NCBI RefSeq assembly: GCF_901000735.1
Contig: NC_081541.1
Coordinates: forward strand, 24,409,248-24,473,247
From: Corylus avellana
Taxonomy: Eukaryota > Streptophyta > Magnoliopsida > Fagales > Betulaceae
Reading direction: 5' to 3'
Length of the DNA: 64,000 nt
Shown here: positions 11,566-20,781 of the stretch, one piece after another
Layout of the letters: the number at the start of each line of letters is the position of its first letter
How positions within the stretch are numbered: the stretch's first letter is position 1
The notes under the pieces: model-generated
Seen by the model: only the letters and a program-made list of their open reading frames with translations
Databases searched by the model: none
Told to the model about the DNA's origin: nothing
Program-made: the position numbers and the translations under genes

Positions 11566-12811
11566 TGTAACAATCTGATCTCATATAGCGGAAAAACTGT
11601 AATTATCAATACAAAAAAATACTGTTAAAATACTTTTCTTTATACAAAAATACCCAAAGCTATGTCGTACAAGGCATTTATACAAATCTATCCGACAGTC
11701 TAAACTCTAGACAAAACTTAACCAACTTGGAATCTCTGTACATCTCAATATGAATCTCTAATCACAACTGCATAATTACCTTGATTTTCCATTCCTGCAA
11801 ACACTACAAAAAACTGTGAAGTAGTGAGTCAATTGATTTCCGACAATATAAATCATTGTTGAATCATATATAGCAAAATGCTAGACAAGTTATAAAACCA
11901 CAAAAATCCGTATTATTGGATATCAATATCATACTCAGTAAGTAAGAATACTTACAGTGGATTACATGAATGGATCATCAAAGGTAATTACTTGAAACCC
12001 GTTCTGCTGCAGTTGGTCCATACCCATAACAATCCCTTCACTGACTTTCTCTCTCTCTCTCTCTCTCTCTCTCGCCTAAACTCTCTTTCTTCCTCTTCAG
12101 CTCTCTGTCTTAAATTTCCCATCTCACTCTCGGTTTCTCTTGTGTTCTTTCTTTCTTGTAGCGCTTGGTCTCGCCCTTTCTCTCTCTGTTCTGAGTAAAC
12201 ACTCTTAGAAAGAAGAAAGACCGAGTAAAAAGCGGAAGAAGGAAGAATATATGCAAGAGATGGGAGAGGAGATGAGTGGTGAAAATTGTGAAGGAGAAGA
12301 GCTCTATTTATAGGAGAAAATCAAACACTATTCTACCTTCAATTTACAATTATACCCTTCATTTTACTATTTCACCAACCCTATACTATTCCACCAACCC
12401 TATACTATTCACCAACCCTATACTATTTCACCAACCCTATACTATACCAACTATTCTACCTTCTTATTCTACCATCCTTATACCTACCATTTACTATCCT
12501 ATTATTTCACCAATTATTACAATCATACTCCAAATTATACCAATCAATCATCAATTATCATATCTCTTAAATCTCCCAATAAAATAATCAATATAAAATC
12601 ATCATCATGATATAATAACCTCAAATCAATATTCATTCCAATAATATTCATAAGATCTAATAAATTCCTCAAGAATAAATATTATTACCTAATATCATCA
12701 ATAAATATCTCAACCTCAAAGTAAATGCCATTACCTAATATGAATATTAATATAATCATAGCATCAATTTAATATCTCTAAAATAAGACTTTAAAAATCT
12801 GGGGTGCTACA
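11566..12811 (-). repeat. LTR (5' LTR, minus orientation)
   Basis: Partner of 9656-10907. The tandem array at 12357-12450 has diverged in copy number relative to its partner. Confidence 0.9.
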
Positions 12812-13005
12812 ACCTCCTTCAATTTGCAAAGAGAAAACTCTCAAACGCTTACTCCTTAATGTGGGAGTGAAAAATAAGAAATAGTAAAGTTAAGTAAAAT
12901 ATTTAATTGAAATTGGAGGTAAATTATGAAAACAACGTTTAAACTCAGAACCTTAGCTCTTTCGAGAAACTATATCATAATTTAATTAAGCGAATTTGTT
13001 CTTAC

Positions 13006-13622
13006 ATTCGCAAATTCGAGTCGACGGTATCCATGCTTGGGAAATCACAAAGCAAGTACTTTGAAGCACTAGTGCAGCAATACCCAACAATGTTCATTAT
13101 ATTTATGTGGCGTATGCTTGAAAGGATATTGAGCAGAGACCAAAAACGTTCATCACTACTTTCTGAGAAACACTTTACATTGACAAGCATATCCTGCAAT
13201 ATCCCCTGATAAATTTTCATCCCATCTGCCTCCATCACAACATTCCCATCAGCAAATCCACATGTTATCGTTTCAAGCTCACTCAGATCAAAGGCTCGAG
13301 GAAAACCACTTCTCCATGAAAGTGGATACCAACAAGGAGTAGTTTCAGGAGGTGGCAAGGTTGCAGAAGATGATCTCTCTTCCAGAGGAACTTTCCCATC
13401 ACCATTAATGGCGGATGAAGCTGCAATATCAAACAACAGAGCCTTTGATGTCATTATGGCCGCACCATCTTTTCCTTTCACTACTACAAGAATATTGCAG
13501 CATACTTTTCTCTTTATATATTCCTTGTATTTCTTGAGTTGACTGAAAAAAGAAATATAAGTAAATAAATAAATAAACTCAACTTGATGTAATTTCCATT
13601 TCTCCTTGAGCATGATGATCAC
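13006..13622 (-). pseudogene. USP-kinase exon block: linker and kinase N-lobe
   Basis: Open from an AG acceptor (13623-13624) to a GTAAG donor (13001-13005). The first 14 codons and the part from 13542 down look coding. The 13543-13580 stretch is T-rich with a TTTTTTCAG, so it may be a very short intron or low-complexity read-through. Coding landmarks are a CNILVVVKGKDGAAIM segment, FDLSELETITCGFADGNVV (start of the kinase fold) and the RHINIMNIVGYC hydrophobic strand. The glycine-rich loop and the VAVK-type lysine are poorly kept (LVNVKCF). Confidence 0.6.
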
Positions 13623-13856
13623 CTGTCTAAAACGACCCAGCGGGTGTTGAAGTTTTTTGCTACCTCAACCGTTAATTTAATGAGACAAATTCTTGAAGCA
13701 AGTTTGACTTCCAAGTTCACCTGCACGCTAGAAAGTGTTAGGAATATTCTCACATATTATTCGTATCATAAATGCTATTTAGTAGTCTCCTACGTACACG
13801 ACACTATTGTTATATGGCTAGAATGATGTGAGAAAATCAATAATTGATTTTTCTTT

Positions 13857-14291
13857 GGGAAATTTTTACAAAACCTCTGAACTTCCATGTGTTTTGAAAC
13901 TATCCCCCAAAATTCAAAAACTCTTAATTTAGAGTATCAAACTTTCAATTTTTTATAATGTTCCCCGTCTATTAGGATTTTCCGTTAAATCTTGTAAAAA
14001 AAATTTCCAAAACAACCCTGTTTTTTATTATAAAAAAATTGCAAAGATTCAAGCGTTGGTCAAGATTTAATGAAACTTGTAAAAATATCTATGCCTATTT
14101 TTGCAATTTTTTTAATAAAACAAATTGAGGTATTTTAAAAATTTTGACAAAATTTAAAGGAAAATCCTAATGGAGGGGGGCATTGCAAAAAATTGAATGT
14201 TTCATACCTTAAATTGAGAGTTTTAAAACTTCGGAGAGGGGGATAATTTCAAAATGCGAGGAAGTTCTTAAGGGTTTTGTGAAATTTCTCA
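13857..14291. mobile_element. MULE-like MITE in intron
   Basis: Inverted ends: the left begins GGGAAATTTTTACAAAACC and the right ends GGTTTTGTGAAATTTCTCA, and the similarity continues about 100 bases inward. Flanks TTTTTCTTT (13848-13856) and TTTTTATTT (14292-14300) match 8 of 9. The same insertion is in the duplicated locus at 54379-54815, so it predates that duplication. Confidence 0.75.
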
Positions 14292-14429
14292 TTTTTATTT
14301 TTTACAAGTCTTTGCGGATCAAAATGCTAATTGTTAATGTCACGTTATCTCAATTGTATGGTAGTCGTATAATAATCTACTTAATAACATTCGTCTATTC
14401 TCATTATTGACACATAGGAAATAACCAAC

Positions 14430-14560
14430 CTCATTCTTTATGCACTGTTCGTAAAATGGTTGGAGGTTACTTTGGTATTGTTCCATTTTTCTCTCTATTT
14501 CTAACTCATCAAGATCTTGAGGGTTCCCTTCACCTTGTCCTGGAAACTCTAATCTTTCCC
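14430..14560 (-). pseudogene. USP-kinase exon: LQPFYEQC segment
   Basis: 131 bases between an AG acceptor (14561-14562) and a GT donor (14428-14429). It encodes ERLEFPGQGEG...LDELEIERKMEQYQSNLQPFYEQCIKNE, the helix that precedes the second half of the USP-like region in these kinases. An equal-length copy is at 54954-55084. Confidence 0.55.
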
Positions 14561-14591
14561 CTGCAAAAAGATACGTTTTGCTAGGCATACC

Positions 14592-14880
14592 ATACCATCC
14601 TTTGCCAAGTTTGGGGTGGTTTCAGCCTACCCAAAAGGACAATTGAGAAGAAAAAAAAAAATTAGGGTTGGCCCTCGGGAGTGGCTGAGTCACCCTCAAT
14701 AGCCAAGGGCGGAACCAAGAATTTTCGTATGGAGGATCCAATCCTTTGCCAAGTTTGGAGTGGTTTTGGCCAACCCAAAAGGACAAGAAGAAAAAAAAAA
14801 TTAGGGTTGGCCCTCGGGAGTGGCTGAGTCACCCCCAATAGCCAGGGGTAGAACCAAGAATTTTTGTATGGAGGATCCAA
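14592..14880. repeat. Tandem duplication, about 149-bp unit
   Basis: Copy 1 (14592-14740) and copy 2 (14741-14880) share TCCTTTGCCAAGTTTGG, an A run, TTAGGGTTGGCCCTCGGGAG and GTATGGAGGATCCAA. An apparent minus-strand ORF across it is a repeat artefact. Confidence 0.8.
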
Positions 14881-14890
14881 ACTTATATTA

Positions 14891-14942
14891 ATATATATAT
14901 GTGTGTGTGTGTGTGTGTGCGCGCACGCGCGCGCGCGTGTTT
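14891..14942. repeat. AT / GT / GC microsatellite
   Basis: Successive runs of AT, GT and GCGCGC dinucleotides. The alternating purine-pyrimidine sequence has Z-DNA potential. Confidence 0.9.
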
Positions 14943-15434
14943 ATGTAAATAAAAGCAAACAAGTTTTAGACTTAATTTCATACTAAGTCATAAGTTGATA
15001 CAAAAGTTATATGTCTATAAAATCATCTTTAAAAATAAATTCGCTTTCAAATACAAAAGTTTTTTAAATTTACTATAGACATAAAAACTAAAAATAAAAA
15101 AATAAAAAATTTGGCATCTCCATTGCTATGTCATGGCATGAAGTGAACCCAATCAATCTGTAAACCAGGGATTGGGGGCAAGATTGTAGATTGCATAAAG
15201 AGATTTGAGAATTGAGACTAACAGCCTACTGCAAGTATGAAATTGTAAGTAGAAGACAATAAAAATCCAAGAAAATTTTGCATGTAGGTCCACTTTTGAT
15301 AACATTAGATTTGTAAGAAGAGGGACAAATTCATCTTTACATGCCTAATACCCGCCCCAGCCAATAGCCTTGGGGGTGGTTTGGCCACCCCCAAACCAAT
15401 TCAAACAATTATTGATTTCTACCATATGGTGACG
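14943..15434. other. No feature recognised
   Basis: AT-rich DNA with a small GCCTTGGGGGTGGTTTGGCC GC module at about 15368-15400, of the type found in several elements of this window. Confidence 0.4.
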
Positions 15435-15445
15435 ATTAAATAGAT

Positions 15446-15557
15446 TTTTTTTTTTTTTTTTTTTTAATATGTCCACACAAGAGGGGGAGTGGATTCGAAC
15501 TAGGGACCACTACTTTATTAGGCGTGATCCCTGTTAATTGAGCTACCTCTTGGGGAC
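15446..15557 (-). mobile_element. tRNA-derived SINE
   Basis: On the minus strand: an A-box-like TAGCTCAATTAACAGG, then a B-box-like AGTTCGAATCC, a CTTGTGTGGACAT end and a poly-A tail (the poly-T at 15446-15465). Flanks ATTAAATAGAT (15435-15445) and ATTAAATGGAT (15558-15568) form an 11-bp target duplication with one mismatch. Related tails lie at 28700-28795 and 30350-30425. Confidence 0.8.
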
Positions 15558-15568
15558 ATTAAATGGAT

Positions 15569-16511
15569 CAATTTTTTTTTTTGTTTTTGAAAAAAATTCC
15601 AATCTCATTGAAGAAAGATCACGAGCATAACACTCTTACATCACATAGCAAAAAGCTCTGAAAAATCATAATCGAAACTACGAAGTTACAAAGCATAGAT
15701 GCTTACGTAAAAACACACTAAACAACAAAAAGTCATAAAAGAATATTGTAACAGATTTTGCCACCCTAAAACCATTTTCTATATTAAATTTTGGTATTTT
15801 TTTAACCTACTTTTTATTAACCATTGTTAGTGAAACTGCTAAAAAAATTTGGCTTATATAACAATTTTAACCATCCTAAAAATTTTGGTTACTGGGGAGA
15901 TAATATTATTGCTTTAATGCATTATTTAATAATTTTTTATTTGACTCTGGTGTTCATCATTGCTATTAATTGGAACATTTGGGTTTAAGAATGTTCCTTA
16001 AGCTTCCAGCTTAACTATTCATTAATTTACCAATTCCCGCGCTTGTTTTCAATAACTACATTATATTTAATTTCAAAAATATTTTTGCAAGAATGTCTTG
16101 AAAAAGAACAACAAAAAATATAAATAATAATAATGAAAAAGAAAAAAAACAGGTTATAGAGAAATTCATTAAATTCAAGAGAAATGTTTCTTCGCATTAT
16201 GACATTCATTTCGCGTACATCACGGTTAAGTAGGCATGCTCTATCCACCATCATTGGTGTTTTTTTTTTTTTTTCTTTTTCTTTTTATTTAAGGATAGAT
16301 GAAACATGTCAACTCAGTGAAAATATACAAGATATGAACGCCAAAATGCAAAAATACATTTTTCTAAATTCAAATAACTATTGATTTCTACTCTATCATA
16401 ACCATCAAAAGCAACATATATGGTACAAACTATTGGTCGTCTAGAAGCCTAACCAAATCTATTCAAGTGATCACTATATATATATGAAAAATGGATGGAG
16501 AAAGGTATTAC
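15569..16511. other. Intron of USP-kinase remnant / no gene
   Basis: T-rich run at 15572-15590 followed by sequence resembling the antisense 3' end of a LINE (weak). The rest is AT-rich without coding signal. Confidence 0.35.
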
Positions 16512-16714
16512 GTACAGAGTCCGGAGATGGAAAGGCCCATTAGAAATGGGAAGCAAGAAGTCTTCCGCCAGCAATCAACGACACCCAAAGCAATGACGGT
16601 GTCTTCTGATCGGACGACGCTTTTAAGAGCCCAGTTGAGAGCCTCCAGCTGGCTCCCTTTACTCCTGTTTGCATCTATCAATACCAACACTGTCTCTCGA
16701 GGGCACTCATCCAT
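16512..16714 (-). pseudogene. USP-kinase first exon: N-terminal USP-like domain
   Basis: The start at 16714 is the first ATG of the open frame. ETVLVLIDANRSKGSQLEAL and NWALKSVVRSEDTVIALGVV match the first strand, helix and second strand of the N-terminal USP-like fold of these kinases. A TAC/GTAATA donor ends it at 16512. Confidence 0.6.
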
Positions 16715-16922
16715 TTCTGACTACGTACTCTCTGTGGACTGTGAGGATGAACAATTAATGGTGGAAGCTCTGAGAAATAAGGGTTTACATGTTTATAGCT
16801 CCGTCCGCCATTTACGTGGTTAACAAAGCTGGCCTTTTAGTTATTACCGTTGCTTTATAAATGAATTCCAATTCCAATTTTGTGTTGTTGTTAGATAAAT
16901 AATAGGTTGATTTGTCTGGTGT

Positions 16923-16959
<37 letters not shown>

Positions 16960-17614
16960 CCTTGATCAGTAATACTAAAAGAGGGAGTTGCTATGGAATA
17001 GTGAATCTTGTTTGACAACGTTAAATTATGATTTTGGCCTTGATCTTTCTTCATCAGATTTAAATTATGTAAGGTTATTTATGTCTTTTAAAATTTTAAA
17101 TTATTATTTTGCCCATGTTTACCCTACGACCTGATAAGAAATTTTATAGGCGTTGTTGTCTTAGATTTATGATTACTGTTTTGCAACGTTGCATTTGTTA
17201 AAGAGTTGAATTTGTTTGACAGGTTCTTGGTATTTCACCCCTTCTACTCCCATCATCTCCCACTCCCGCTGTTCTTTATTTTTTTTTACTCTTTTACCCT
17301 TTCTGAATGAAAATGATTTGAAAAGTTATTTAGACATTTTTGTCTTTCGATTGCATTATCCCCTTCATCTCACCCACTTTCCCTCAAATTTTCCCACACT
17401 CCTCTCTCACTCTCGGTGACACCCACTAAACAACACCACTATTGGCCACTTCCGCACACCACCGGTGATCACTTTTGATTTCTTTTACATATGAAGATAG
17501 ATTTTCCTTTATTCTGATTTATTTACCTAAATGAATTTGTTTTGGTTTTTGTTTTGATTTGGGTTTGGATTTGTTTGTTTATCTACAATTGGTGGTTGTT
17601 TAGTTTTATTTCTA
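16715..17614. other. 5' flank of USP-kinase remnant; TA microsatellite
   Basis: (TA)n at 16925-16957. The remainder is AT-rich, with a CT-rich patch near 17380-17420. No gene was recognised. Confidence 0.4.
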
Positions 17615-18401
17615 GGGAAAACTTCAGTAAACCCCCCGAACTTTCAGCCGATTTGACAAACACCCTATTTACTTCAAACTCTCTCACTTTACCTCTTTGA
17701 ACTTTCAATTTCTATCATTTTTTCGCACTCTGTTAGTTTCCATCGTTAAACCGACATTTTGTGCCCATTATACCCTCAACCAAAACTACGTCAATTTGGG
17801 CTTCAAAACTACATCACCACCCAACCCAAAACGACATCGTTTTGAGTATAATATTAAAATAATAATAAAAAAAAAATACCAAATCGGCTTGGCCAAAATG
17901 GGGTGGCAGGAGCCACCTCCTAGTCGGTCTGGGGGTGGTCGAACCACCCCCATGGCCAAGGCCACCCCCAAAAAGCCAAAAAAAAAAAGGGGGTGGGGGA
18001 TCGTGTGCTTTTGGGGGTGGCCGGACCACCCCCTTGGCCATGGGGGTGGTTCGACCACCCCCAGACCGGCCTCCAGCCACCCCGATTTGGTCTTTTTCGT
18101 TTTTTTTGAAAAAAAAATATTTTGCTTTTCTTTTTTTAAAAAAATAAATAAATAATGCTTAAAAGAACGTCGTTTTGGGCTTGGTAGGTGATGTAGTTTT
18201 AGGGCACAAAACGGTGTAATTTTGGGGTGAGGGTAAAATGGGCATAAAAAGTCAAACTGTTTGACTTTAACGTTGAAAACTAACAAAATGGTCCAAAGTG
18301 AGAGCAAATCAAAGTTTAGAGGGCCTAAGTGAGAGTTTTGGTAATTCATGGGGTGTTTGTCAAATCGGCTGAAAGCTCGAGGGGGCTTACTGAAGTTTCC
18401 T
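17615..18401. mobile_element. MULE-like MITE with GC-rich core
   Basis: Inverted ends of about 55 bases: GGGAAAACTTCAGTAAACCC on the left and GGGGCTTACTGAAGTTTCC on the right, with shared GATTTGACAAACACCC inside. Flanks TTATTTCTA (17606-17614) and CTATTTCTA (18402-18410) match 8 of 9, as expected for Mutator-type insertion. The core (17890-18075) is a palindrome-rich GGTGGCC / GGGGGTGGTC block. Overlapping ORFs on both strands here are artefacts of it. Confidence 0.82.
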
Positions 18402-18410
18402 CTATTTCTA

Positions 18411-18559
18411 AAATTGGTAAGAATTTTAGGCCCACTCTCTCACACGGTTTGGCCGATCTGACTTTCCTTAGGTATTTTTTTCACGCGGTGAAAGAAACGA
18501 AAAGAGAGTGGCGGTCTGGGTAAGGATTCATAAAAAAAAAAAAAAATTAAAAAAAAAAT
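18411..18559. repeat. Left-flank copy of the 23.3-24.7 kb tandem monomer
   Basis: GGTCTGGGTAAGGATTCATA plus an A-rich run at 18513-18550 repeats at 23413-23440. The three-LTR array therefore inserted inside this tandem repeat. Confidence 0.6.
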
Positions 18560-18884
18560 TGAAATAATGATGATGCGGAAATAATAGCGGAAGCAATATA
18601 GAGAAAATGACACAGAACTTTACGGGTGGTTCGGTTTTAGACACTTACATCCACCACTCAAAATACCCTAAGGGCTACATTGTGCTCATTAACTTCTTTT
18701 GTCTACAATACAAAGGTCTCTATTTATATGGCAATGTCTAAATACAAGTATAGTAATCAAATTCCCTTGATTTGATTACAATCTCAATATTTGATTACAA
18801 TCAACCCATAAATAGATAATATTTGATATCAGCATAATTATAGAATATACGAAAAATATTATATATTTTCAATATATTCTAACA
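18560..18884 (-). repeat. LTR A of tandem element (3' end)
   Basis: TGAAATAATGATG to ATTCTAACA on the plus strand, bordered inside by a CCTCCTCAAACTCAAGG purine-tract complement. Confidence 0.85.
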
Positions 18885-20472
18885 TCCTCCTCAAACTCAA
18901 GGTACAGTATTCTGGAACCTTGAGCTTGAAATCCAAAACAATGATGACGGCGGTGGCAAAGCTGGGAATGAGCCGTAGATGGTGGCGACTGCCGGAGGAG
19001 ATAGAGGCTGGCAGGCGGCCAGCGACGGCAGCAAGTGGCTTGTGAATGCAGATTCAAAAAGAGCCGACAACGGGCCAAACTCCAAAAAGGGGCAGACAAC
19101 GGGTTAGGGCTAACAACGAGCCAAACTTCAAAATGGACCGAAAAACGGGCGAGGGCTGACAATGAGCCAAACTTCAAAAGGGGTCGACGATGGGCTAAAA
19201 TCCAAAAGAGGCCAACAACCGGCCAGGGCTGACAATGAGCCAAAAATAAAAAGGGTCGACTATAGGCCAGGGTCGACTTGGGCCAAAAATAAATAGAAAA
19301 ATGCGCCCACTTGGGCAGTTATCAGATCGATGCACAGAACCTAACTGGCGCGTTGCGCACGTGATGTGGTCGACTTGGACCGCTTATTCTTCTTCTTTGA
19401 TTTTTTTTTTTTTTTGGAAGAATGTCATTTTGTGCCATATAGGGATGCCAAAAGCAAAAATAGACCACAAATTTGACATCAAGACGAAAAATTGAGTAGG
19501 AAACACTTGATCAACTTTGAGTCCGATCCAAGTCAACGGTCAACAGTCAACACTAAAGGAAGTCAAAGTGAAAAGTCAACGTAAGAAAAGTCAAGTTTGG
19601 CAAAGTACTGACGTGGCCGATATGCTAACGTGGCAGTTTTGGCACTTGGGCTGACATGGTAGAGGCGCTGATGTGGCAGTGAAGCTAACGTGGCACAATG
19701 GAATGACGTGGTCCTAGGGCTGATCTAGATCTAGGGCTAACGTGGCGTGCTAAGAGGCTGCCATGTTGCTGCTAGAAAGATAGGGAAAGTCCTTTGGCGC
19801 GTGTGGTCCACGCGCGGTAGAGGTTGGCGGCACTTGGGCTCGTGATGGCCACGTGCAATCACTTTGACCGGCACGTGGCAACCCGTTGTAACTTTGATGG
19901 CGATGGTCGAGGCTGTTCTGGAATCGCCGGAGGAAGCTCTATTGAGTGGCAGGCTGAGTGAAGCGAACGGAGCAATGAGGAGGCACGTGAACAGAATGCC
20001 AACAGCTTCAGGCGGCACGTCTGAGCGTGTGACGAAGTTGTTGGTGGAGCTCTTGACGGATCTAGGCTCGTCTGGCCCTGATCTGTCAATTGGCACTGTC
20101 ACAGATGTGTTCAGTGCTTTGTGGTGGCGCGTAATAGAATGAACAGATCCTAAGGCGTGTTCCTGGGGCATGGACTGCTGTAGCGGCACATGGACAAAGT
20201 GACAAAACCTTCTAGATGCGTGTGATGGGGCGTGGAAGCTTGGACGACGTAGATCTCAACAGATCTAGACTTTTCAGAATCTAATCTGTCCTCTAAAGCT
20301 GAGCGTGTAGCTCTGGCAGGGGAGCGGCGGGGAATGGAGGCATGGGCAGAGTTTTTGGGTGGAGCGTGGAGGTGCGTGGAGAGGTGGATGTAGCGGAACA
20401 AAGAGATTGTTGAAGAGAACACCTGAAAACATCAATGATGTTGAAGGCCACAAGAAAGTGGCTTTGATACCA
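18885..20472 (-). other. Interior 1 of tandem element
   Basis: Holds a minisatellite (19060-19280), a CTGACGTGGCA-type array (19600-19750) and a GC-richer block (19790-20450) with open frames on both strands. The minus-strand frame 19737-20189 (150 codons) and its counterparts at 22279-22737 and 21645-22037 are similar in all copies. Recent duplication alone can explain that, so I do not call them genes. Confidence 0.6.
19060..19280. repeat. Minisatellite, about 42-bp unit
   Basis: Diverged units alternate GAGCCAAACTTCAAAA-like and GACAACGGGCCAGGGCT-like segments. The counterpart in interior 2 is at 20955-21190. Confidence 0.75.
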
Positions 20473-20781
20473 TGAAATAATGATGATGCAAAAATAATAG
20501 TTGAAGCAATATAGAGAAAATGACACAAAGAACTTTATGGGTGGTTCGGTGTTAGACACTTACATCTACAACTCGGAATATCCCTAAGGGTTATATTGTG
20601 CTCATTAACTTCCTTTGCCTACAATACAAATGTCCCTATTTATAGGGCAATGTCTAAATACAAGTATAGTAATCAAATCCCCTTGATTTGATTACAATCA
20701 ACCTATAAATAGATTATATTTGATATCAGTATAATTATGGAATATATGAAAAATATTATATATTTTCAATATATTCTAACA
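20473..20781 (-). repeat. LTR B of tandem element (shared middle LTR)
   Basis: Serves as right border of interior 1 and left border of interior 2. Same ends as LTR A and LTR C. Confidence 0.85.

Larger units (their letters stand above)
9656..12811 (-). mobile_element. Small non-autonomous LTR retrotransposon with perfect 5-bp TSD
   Basis: Two 1.25 kb LTRs (9656-10907 and 11566-12811) flank only 658 bp of interior. On the minus strand the LTRs start TGTAGCACCCC and end GATTGTTACA. The primer site (11550-11561) and purine tract (10908-10925) are in the right places for minus orientation. The target duplication ACCTC is exact at 9651-9655 and 12812-12816. The two LTRs differ by only a few changes where I compared them, so insertion is recent. 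Its U3/R block is shared with the element at 1-7153. There is no coding capacity. It lies within an intron of the USP-kinase remnant. Confidence 0.92.
8452..16714 (-). pseudogene. USP-domain receptor-like (pseudo)kinase gene, decayed and transposon-split
   Basis: Minus-strand exon blocks read in family order. 16714-16512 is the N-terminal universal-stress-protein-like domain. 14560-14430 carries the LQPFYEQC segment. 13622-13006 carries a VCCNILVVVKGKDGAAIM segment and the kinase N-lobe. 8615-8452 carries the kinase helix and catalytic-loop region (LRYLHEEC). This order is typical of plant cytoplasmic kinases annotated as inactive protein kinase SELMODRAFT_444075-like. The catalytic HRD is replaced by HLL and no DFG exon is present, so it cannot be an ordinary active kinase. 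A 3.2 kb LTR element sits between the last two blocks and a MITE between two others. I could not join the 13006 donor to the 8615 acceptor in frame without a stop. I infer a pseudogene or partial gene; a diverged pseudokinase with missed exons is the alternative. Confidence 0.6.

Noticed and set aside
15446..15557. Possible tRNA gene (B box AGTTCGAATCC)
   Set aside because: Poly-A tail, target duplication and lack of a complete cloverleaf show a SINE.
17697..18349. Overlapping ORFs of 88-187 codons on both strands
   Set aside because: They lie inside a MULE-like MITE and its palindromic GC core; composition artefacts.
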